From: DATKIY01 sp963726755
GTDB taxonomy: Bacteria > Actinomycetota > Actinomycetes > JAHEKZ01
Assembly (NCBI GenBank): GCA_963726755.1
Contig: CAVSDB010000003.1
Span: 248,001 to 312,000 of the forward strand
Direction: 5' to 3'
DNA length: 64,000 nucleotides
In this document: positions 58,861 through 64,000 of the stretch, one piece after another
Position numbering within the stretch: position 1 is the first letter of the stretch
How the letters are laid out: every line of letters begins with the position of its first letter
Position numbers and translations under genes: made by a program
The notes under the pieces: model-generated
Told to the model about the DNA's origin: nothing
Database searches by the model: none
What the model saw: only the letters and a program-made list of their open reading frames with translations

Positions 58861-60561
58861 ATGCTCCGCGACCTCCCGTACGACGATCCCGGCCGACCTG
58901 ACCTCACCAGCCCAGGTCGCTTTTTGCGTTGGATCGGTATGCAGCAGAAGGGCACCCTCGCGCTCGGAGTTCTCTGGGGTGTCCTCTGGATGGGTGGGCA
59001 GGCACTGATTCCCGGTGCGCTTGGCGCGGGCGTGCAGGCGATTTCCACCGGAAACACTGAACTCGCGCTGAAGTGGGCCGGTGTGGTGTTGGCGCTCGGC
59101 ATATTTCAGGCCGCGGCCGGACTGCTGCGACACCGACTAGCTGTGACCAACTGGATCTCAGCCGGCGTCCGCGTCCAGCAGTTGGTGGTCCGTCAAGCCG
59201 CACGTCTGGGCGCCGACCTGCCTAAACAGGTTGCGACCGGTGAGGTCGTCGCAGCGACGGCGAACGACGTCGAACGGATCGGGAGTGCGTTCGACGTGCT
59301 CCCCCGGTTCATCGGCGCGATCGTGGCATTCATTGGCGTCGCGATCATCTTGGTGGTCAGCAACCTGGAACTCGGGCTGATCGTGCTGATCGGCGTTCCC
59401 GTCCTGACGCTCGCCGTTGCGCCGTTGGTTCGGCCCCTCGAAAGGCGCGAGCGGGCCCAACGTGCGCGCCTAGGGGAGACGCAGGAGTTGGCTGCCGACA
59501 CCGTGGCCGGCCTGCGGGTGCTTCGAGGTATCGGTGGTGAAGACCTCTTCCTGGAACGGTTCCAAGCGGCGTCACGCAACGTGCAGGCGGCGGCAGTCCG
59601 AACAGCAACGGTGCGCTCCACGCTCGACGCGATGCAGGTCTTCCTCCCCGGGATCTTCGTGGTGCATCGTCACGTGGCTCGGTGCAAAGCAGGCGATCGA
59701 AGGCACGTTGAGCATCGGACAACTCGTCGCGTTCTACGGTTACACCGCCTTCTTGGTGCTACCGCTAAGGACCGTCACTGAAACGGCGCACCGGTGGACA
59801 GCGGCTCGCGTTGCCGCCCAGCGAGTGGTCGCCGTGTTGAAGTTGGATCGGTTGTTTGAAGTGCCCACTGACGAGGTCTACATGCCGGACACCGGCGCGA
59901 TCGTCGACCGAACGTCTGGGCTAGTGGTTGAACCGGGTTCGTTCACCGCCGTGGTTACCGACGACCCGGGACATTCGGATCGGATTGCCGACCGACTCGG
60001 ACGCTACCGCGACGGCGAAGTCACCGTGGCTGACGTCCGGCTACAAGACGTACCACTCGCGCAAGTACGTCGGCACATTCTCGTGCAAGACAAGGATCCG
60101 ACCATCTTGTCCGGCGCTGCCGAGGACCTCTTCGACATTCCGCGCACCGGGCGAGTTGACGTCGCGCAGGCACTTGAGTGGGCGTCGGCACTGGACGTCG
60201 TCGATGCGCTTCCGCATGGACTGGCAACCGACTTGCCAGAGCGTGGGCGGTCGTTGTCCGGTGGACAGCGACAACGGTTGGCTCTCGCGCGATCGTTGGT
60301 CGCAGACCCCGACGTGTTGATCCTCGACGAGCCGACGAGCGCGGTCGACGCACACACCGAAGCGCGTATCGGACAAGGCATTCGCGACGCGCGGGTCGGT
60401 CGGACGACCGTGATCTTCACTACGAGTCCACTACTGCTTGAGCACGCGGAGACGGTCGCGTTCGTCGTCGACGGCAAGGTCGTCACCAACGGACGCCACC
60501 GCGACCTGTGCGCGAAAGTCCCGAGTACCGCAACACCGTCATTAGGGGGGTCGACGCATGA
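58861..60561 (+). CDS. ABC exporter half-transporter 1, Walker A lost (two frameshifts)
   Basis: About 565 residues: six membrane helices (for example GTLALGVLWGVLWMGGQALI) and an ABC domain. Frames change at about 59662 (PGIFVV to IVTWLGAKQAIEG) and about 60525 (CAKVPE to YRNTVIRGVDA, stop at 60559). The ABC signature LSGGQRQRLALARSL and Walker B VLILDEPTSAVD are normal, but the place of Walker A reads VTDDPGHSDRIADR, without the GxxGxGKS loop and its Lys. Its stop overlaps the start of the second half-transporter. The pair should form one exporter; the substrate is unknown. Confidence 0.9.
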
Positions 60562-62339
60562 AGCCTCCCGGCTCCTATGCCGACGCCGCCCGAGACGCCG
60601 AGGGTCGGCTGCCGGTTGCGTCGCCAACGTCAGTGCGCGCGCACGTCATCCACTTGCTCCGTCGTCACAAGGGGATGTTCATCGCTCTCACGCTGCTCAA
60701 TGGCGTGGCTGCGATCGCGTCGGTGATCGGCCCGCAGATCCTTGGCCACCTTGTGGAGTCGCTCGACAACGGGCTGACCATCGCGGACGTCAACAAGGCC
60801 TCGTTGGTCTTTCTTGCGGCGCTGCTCGTGCAGACGTTGTTCACTGGTTTGGCCCGCATGCGAGGGGCGATTTTGGGTGAGACGATTCTGGCCGACCTTC
60901 GCGAGGACTTTCTGACGCGAGTCGTGGCGCTGCCGCCTGGCGTCGTCGAGCAGCGGGGACCGGTGATCTTCTCACCCGCACCACTACAGACATCGACCGA
61001 TTGTCATACGCAGTTCGACTTGCCGTACCTGAGATCACCATCGGAATCGTCACCGCGCTGTTTGTGTTCGGGGCGCTGCTTCTTACCTCGCCGCTGCTTG
61101 CCGTTTCGTGGTTGTTCGCAGTGCCGATCATCGTGCTCGCCATGCGGTGGTACTTCCATCGCGCTCCGCAGGGTTACCGCCAGGAGATGTCGAGTTACGC
61201 GAACGTCAATGCTGGCGTGGCGGAGTCGGTCGACGCGGGACGTACGGTCGAGGCGTACCGGCTGGGACCGGCGCGAATCAAACGTACCGACCGAGCCATC
61301 AAGCGGTGGGTGGGTTGGGAGCGCTACACGCTGTACTTGCGGACGGTCTTCTTCCCGTCAGGTCGAGATCGCTTACGTGCTACCGCTTGCTGCCGTGTTG
61401 GCGTTGGGTGGTTGGTTGTACGCCAACGGCACCGTGTCGATAGCGCAGGTGACGGCCGCGGTGATCTACACGCAGATGCTGATCGAGCCGGTCGACATCA
61501 TTCTCATGTGGTACGACGAGTTGCAGGTCGGCCAGGCGTCACTCGCCCGACTACTGGGCGTATACGACGTCGAGGATCCGCCGACCGATGCTGACTCGGA
61601 ACCAGCGTCGGCCGGGATCGTCGTCGATGATGTGCGATTCGGTTACCGCGAGGGTCGAGACGTGCTGCACGGGGTCAGCATGGACATCCGTCCCGGTGAA
61701 CGAATCGCAATCGTCGGACCGTCGGGCGCCGGAAAGTCGACGCTCGGGCGCTTGCTCGCGGGACTTCATGCGCCACGCACCGGAACGGTCGAGATGGGTG
61801 GGGTAGCGCTGTCGCGACTTCCGGTTGAAACCGTACGTCGTCACGTTGCACTGGTGACGCAGGAGCACCACGTCTTTGTTGGGTCGCTTCGCGACAACCT
61901 GCGGCTGGCTCGTCCGAGTGCCGACGACGAGGAGTTGTGGGCCGCACTCGAGGCGGTCGACGCCGACGAGTGGGCGAGCGGACTGGCGGAGGGCTTGGAC
62001 ACGCAGGTGGGCACCGGGCGTCACAAACTCACGCCGGCAGAGGCGCAACAGATCGCGCTGGCCCGGTTGGTGCTGGCCGATCCCCACACCTTGGTGCTGG
62101 ACGAAGCGACGTCCTTGCTCGATCCGCGCGCTGCGCGACACTTCGAGCAGTCGCTGGCGGCCGTCCTGGAGGGACGTACCGTGGTGGCCATCGCTCACCG
62201 CCTGATGACGGCGCACGATGCGCAGCGCGTCGTCGTCGTCGAGGACGGCCGCATCGCCGAAGCCGGAACCCACGATGAACTCGTCGAGAACAACGGCGCG
62301 TACGCCGCCCTCTGGCGTTCCTGGCGCGACGAAGAGTAG
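60558..62339 (+). CDS. ABC exporter half-transporter 2 (hidden double frameshift)
   Basis: 593 codons without a stop from ATG 60558, but codons about 140-268 (60975-61360) are out of frame. The proper sequence TGDLLTRTTTDIDRLSYAVR and LAVPEITIGIVTALFVFGALL lies in the neighbouring frame, so two compensating indels are present. The ABC domain has a normal Walker A (IVGPSGAGKSTLGRLL) and Walker B (LVLDEATS) but a degenerate signature: LTPAEAQQIALAR instead of LSGGQ. This complements the loss of Walker A in the partner. Confidence 0.9.
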   Translation: MKPPGSYADAARDAEGRLPVASPTSVRAHVIHLLRRHKGMFIALTLLNGVAAIASVIGPQILGHLVESLDNGLTIADVNKASLVFLAALLVQTLFTGLARMRGAILGETILADLREDFLTRVVALPPGVVEQRGPVIFSPAPLQTSTDCHTQFDLPYLRSPSESSPRCLCSGRCFLPRRCLPFRGCSQCRSSCSPCGGTSIALRRVTARRCRVTRTSMLAWRSRSTRDVRSRRTGWDRRESNVPTEPSSGGWVGSATRCTCGRSSSRQVEIAYVLPLAAVLALGGWLYANGTVSIAQVTAAVIYTQMLIEPVDIILMWYDELQVGQASLARLLGVYDVEDPPTDADSEPASAGIVVDDVRFGYREGRDVLHGVSMDIRPGERIAIVGPSGAGKSTLGRLLAGLHAPRTGTVEMGGVALSRLPVETVRRHVALVTQEHHVFVGSLRDNLRLARPSADDEELWAALEAVDADEWASGLAEGLDTQVGTGRHKLTPAEAQQIALARLVLADPHTLVLDEATSLLDPRAARHFEQSLAAVLEGRTVVAIAHRLMTAHDAQRVVVVEDGRIAEAGTHDELVENNGAYAALWRSWRDEE

Positions 62340-62368
62340 GCGTCCCCCAAGAAACACCCCCAAAACCT

Positions 62369-62551
62369 AAGAACGACGCGCTCTCCCGCACTGGCGCAAC
62401 AAACTCCCTATTCATGCTGTGGATAGCGAAGCGTCCACACCCAGTCCCTGTGGAGGCCGCGGTCCACAGTCGGGCCAGCCTGTGGATTCCGCGGGATCCA
62501 CAGGATGAATGCGGAGTTTGTTCCACCAGTGCGGGAGAGCGCGTCGTTCTT
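62369..62551. repeat. Dispersed inverted-repeat element, copy C
   Basis: Arms at 62369-62423 and 62497-62551 match those of copy A at 6544-6810. Both arms differ from copy A at matching paired positions (T to C and A to G in one arm, complementary changes in the other). The 73-base spacer holds further TCCACAG/CTGTGGA inverted pairs. It lies between the convergent ends of the ABC transporter and guaB3, and its right outer end CCTAAGAACG (minus strand) supplies the TAA stop of guaB3. Confidence 0.9.
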
Positions 62552-63692
62552 AGGAAATGGGGTGGGTTGGGATTCGGTGGCTTAGGGGAGGACGGTGATC
62601 TTCTACTCGTTGGAATTCTTTGAGGTCGGAGTAGCCGGTCGTCGCCATGGCTCTGCGGAGCGCGCCGAACAGGTTCATCGAACCGTCAGGCGTACGAGAT
62701 GGTCCGACGAGCACCTCCTCAAGCGAACCGACCGTGCCGACCCGGACTCGCTCGCCTCGAGGCAGTTCGACGTGATGCGCCTCGGTCCCCCAGTGCCAAC
62801 CCTGTCCCGGTGCTTCGGTCGCGCGGGCAAGCGGTGATCCCATCATCACTGCATCAGCACCACACGCGACGGCCTTCGCCAGATCGCCGCTGCCACCGAC
62901 GCCACCGTCGGCGATGACGTGGACGTAGCGACCGCCCGACTCGTCCATGTAGTCGCGACGAGCCGCGGCAACATCAGCCACGGCGGACGCCATCGGTACT
63001 GCAACGCCGAGCACGTCTCTCGTCGTGTGCGCAGCGCCGCCACCAAACCCGACAAGCACACCCGCCGCGCCAGTACGCATCAGGTGAAGCGCTGCGGTGT
63101 ACGTGGCCACGCCACCAACCACGACGGGCACGTCAAGCTCGTAGATGAACTGCTTCAAGTTGAGTGGCTCGGCTTGGCTTGAGACATGCTCGGCAGACAC
63201 GGTCGTGCCGCGAATGACGAAGAGATCCACGCCCGCGTCGACGACCGTCTTCCAGAATTGCTTGGTTCGCTGCGGTGACAATGCTGCGGCGGTGATCACT
63301 CCCGCATCACGGACCTCCGCGATGCGTCGCACGATCAGGTCTTCGCGGATGGGTTGGGAGTAGATCTGCTGCATCCGAGCCGTCACGTCAGCGTCATCGA
63401 GCGAAGCGATCTCGTCCAGGAGCGACTGCGGCTCGTCGTACCGAGTCCAGAGGCCCTCGAGGTTGAGCACCCCAAGCCCGCCGAGCTTGCCGATCGTGAT
63501 GGCGCTTGCCGGAGACACGACGGAGTCCATCGGCGCGGCCATGAGAGGCAGCTCAAGGCGGTAGGCGTCGATCTGCCACGCGATGGATACCTCTTCGGGA
63601 TCGCGGGTACGACGATGCGGGACGATCGCGATGTCGTCGAAACGGAACGCCGCGCGTCCACGCTTAGCTCGGCCGATCTCGATTTCAGCCAC
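62550..63692 (-). CDS. guaB3: GuaB3-type IMP dehydrogenase family protein
   Basis: 380 residues from GTG 63692. An IMPDH barrel: FRFDDIAIVPHRRTRDPEEV, LPLMAAPMDSVVSPA, VIADGGVGGSGDLAKAVACG, GADAVMMGSPLARATEA. No CBS insertion. The loop that holds the catalytic Cys in IMP dehydrogenase reads GFGGGAAHTTRDVLG here, without Cys, as in the GuaB3 group. Its role in purine metabolism is unclear. The stop codon lies within repeat copy C. The real guaB precedes it. Confidence 0.9.
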   Translation of the reverse strand: MAEIEIGRAKRGRAAFRFDDIAIVPHRRTRDPEEVSIAWQIDAYRLELPLMAAPMDSVVSPASAITIGKLGGLGVLNLEGLWTRYDEPQSLLDEIASLDDADVTARMQQIYSQPIREDLIVRRIAEVRDAGVITAAALSPQRTKQFWKTVVDAGVDLFVIRGTTVSAEHVSSQAEPLNLKQFIYELDVPVVVGGVATYTAALHLMRTGAAGVLVGFGGGAAHTTRDVLGVAVPMASAVADVAAARRDYMDESGGRYVHVIADGGVGGSGDLAKAVACGADAVMMGSPLARATEAPGQGWHWGTEAHHVELPRGERVRVGTVGSLEEVLVGPSRTPDGSMNLFGALRRAMATTGYSDLKEFQRVEDHRPPLSHRIPTHPIS

Positions 63693-63739
63693 TACGCAGC
63701 ACTCTTTCCTCGACGACAACCATGATCTTCGCTGGCAGG

Positions 63740-64000
63740 TTAGCGCGACGAGTAGTTGGGAGACTCAACTGTCATCTGTACGTCGTGAGGGTGGCTCTCC
63801 TTGAGACCGGCCGCAGTGATGCGGACAAAGCGACCACGCTCGTAAAGCTCGGGCATAGTGGACGCCCCGGTGTAGCCCATGGCCGCTCGAAGACCTCCGA
63901 CGAGTTGGTGCGCGACGCCAGCCAGTTGCCCCCGGTAGGGCACCTGACCTTCAACACCCTCTGGGCACCAACTTGTCTTCGCTCAGCACGTCGTCCTGGA
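63740..64000 (-). CDS. guaB: IMP dehydrogenase, C-terminal end only (one frameshift)
   Basis: The last about 87 codons of GuaB, entering from the right edge. The visible end GQLAGVAHQLVGGLRAAMGYTG, then STMPELYERGRFVRITAAGL and VTESPNYS-type tail are the conserved IMPDH C-terminus. The frame breaks at about 63961 by an extra A between LVP and EGVEGQVPYRG. The rest of the gene, including the catalytic loop, lies outside the window. It would convert IMP to XMP for GuaA. Confidence 0.92.

Noticed and set aside
1..64000. tRNA, rRNA or CRISPR arrays
   Set aside because: I found no cloverleaf with a convincing T-loop and no regularly spaced repeats; CGATTCGAAC near 43360 is an isolated match to a T-loop.

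Overview
The window is high-GC bacterial DNA from an actinobacterium (Actinomycetota). The markers are an acyl-CoA carboxylase epsilon subunit next to the beta subunit, DUF3017 beside folD, DUF6350 beside sucD, an MprA/MprB/HtrA-type envelope-stress locus, PspC-domain signalling genes, a GuaB3 paralogue, and many GTG or TTG starts preceded by GGAGG-like sites. I cannot place it below phylum or class. A chemoreceptor suggests a motile organism.

Layout. 1-2.1 kb: two GAF/GGDEF signalling proteins. 2.2-6.5 kb: propionyl/acyl-CoA carboxylase (beta, epsilon, biotinylated alpha) with maf. 6.8-13.2 kb: amine oxidase, amidase, LpdA-like flavoprotein, gamma-glutamylcyclotransferase-like protein, M20 amidohydrolase. 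13.2-14.8 kb: large subunit of a split methylmalonyl-CoA mutase; its B12-binding small subunit is at 42.7 kb. 14.9-19.2 kb: MprA/MprB-like two-component system and HtrA protease. 19.2-22.9 kb: class III aminotransferase and ADP-forming-type acyl-CoA synthetase. 22.9-24.4 kb: an AbiEi/AbiEii toxin-antitoxin pair that runs into a D-Ala-D-Ala carboxypeptidase gene. 25.4-31.5 kb (minus): mdh-icd-hemolysin/CNNM-trpS-2',5' RNA ligase-yihY. 31.6-39.6 kb (minus): sucC-sucD-DUF6350, then purN-purH-ydcZ-folD-DUF3017. 39.7-49.5 kb: VOC protein, flavin oxidoreductase, mutase small subunit, M23 peptidase, PcrA helicase, secreted peptidase with repeats, PIG-L deacetylase, membrane protein. 49.5-53.4 kb: NarL-type two-component system with a PspC-fused kinase, a divergent PspC operon, Nudix hydrolase. 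53.8-64 kb: chemoreceptor, flavodoxin, zinc-ribbon membrane protein, guaA, an asymmetric ABC exporter pair, guaB3, and the end of guaB.

How they work together. The carboxylase, split mutase, SucCD, Mdh and Icd give a propionyl-CoA to succinyl-CoA to TCA route. PurN, PurH, FolD, GuaA, GuaB3 and GuaB cover the one-carbon and IMP/GMP branches. The MprAB/HtrA and PspC loci form an envelope-stress module; both htrA and the PspC operon carry a 19-bp direct-repeat box of the MprA type.

Two window-wide features stand out. First, about half the genes, including essential ones, are broken by one-base indels with homology continuing in the next frame. This looks like uncorrected sequencing or assembly error, not gene decay, so many genes are reported here as one feature with the break position. 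Second, a roughly 57-base sequence recurs in three convergent gene junctions, twice as a long inverted repeat with compensating changes between copies and once as a solo arm. I regard this as the most novel element in the window.
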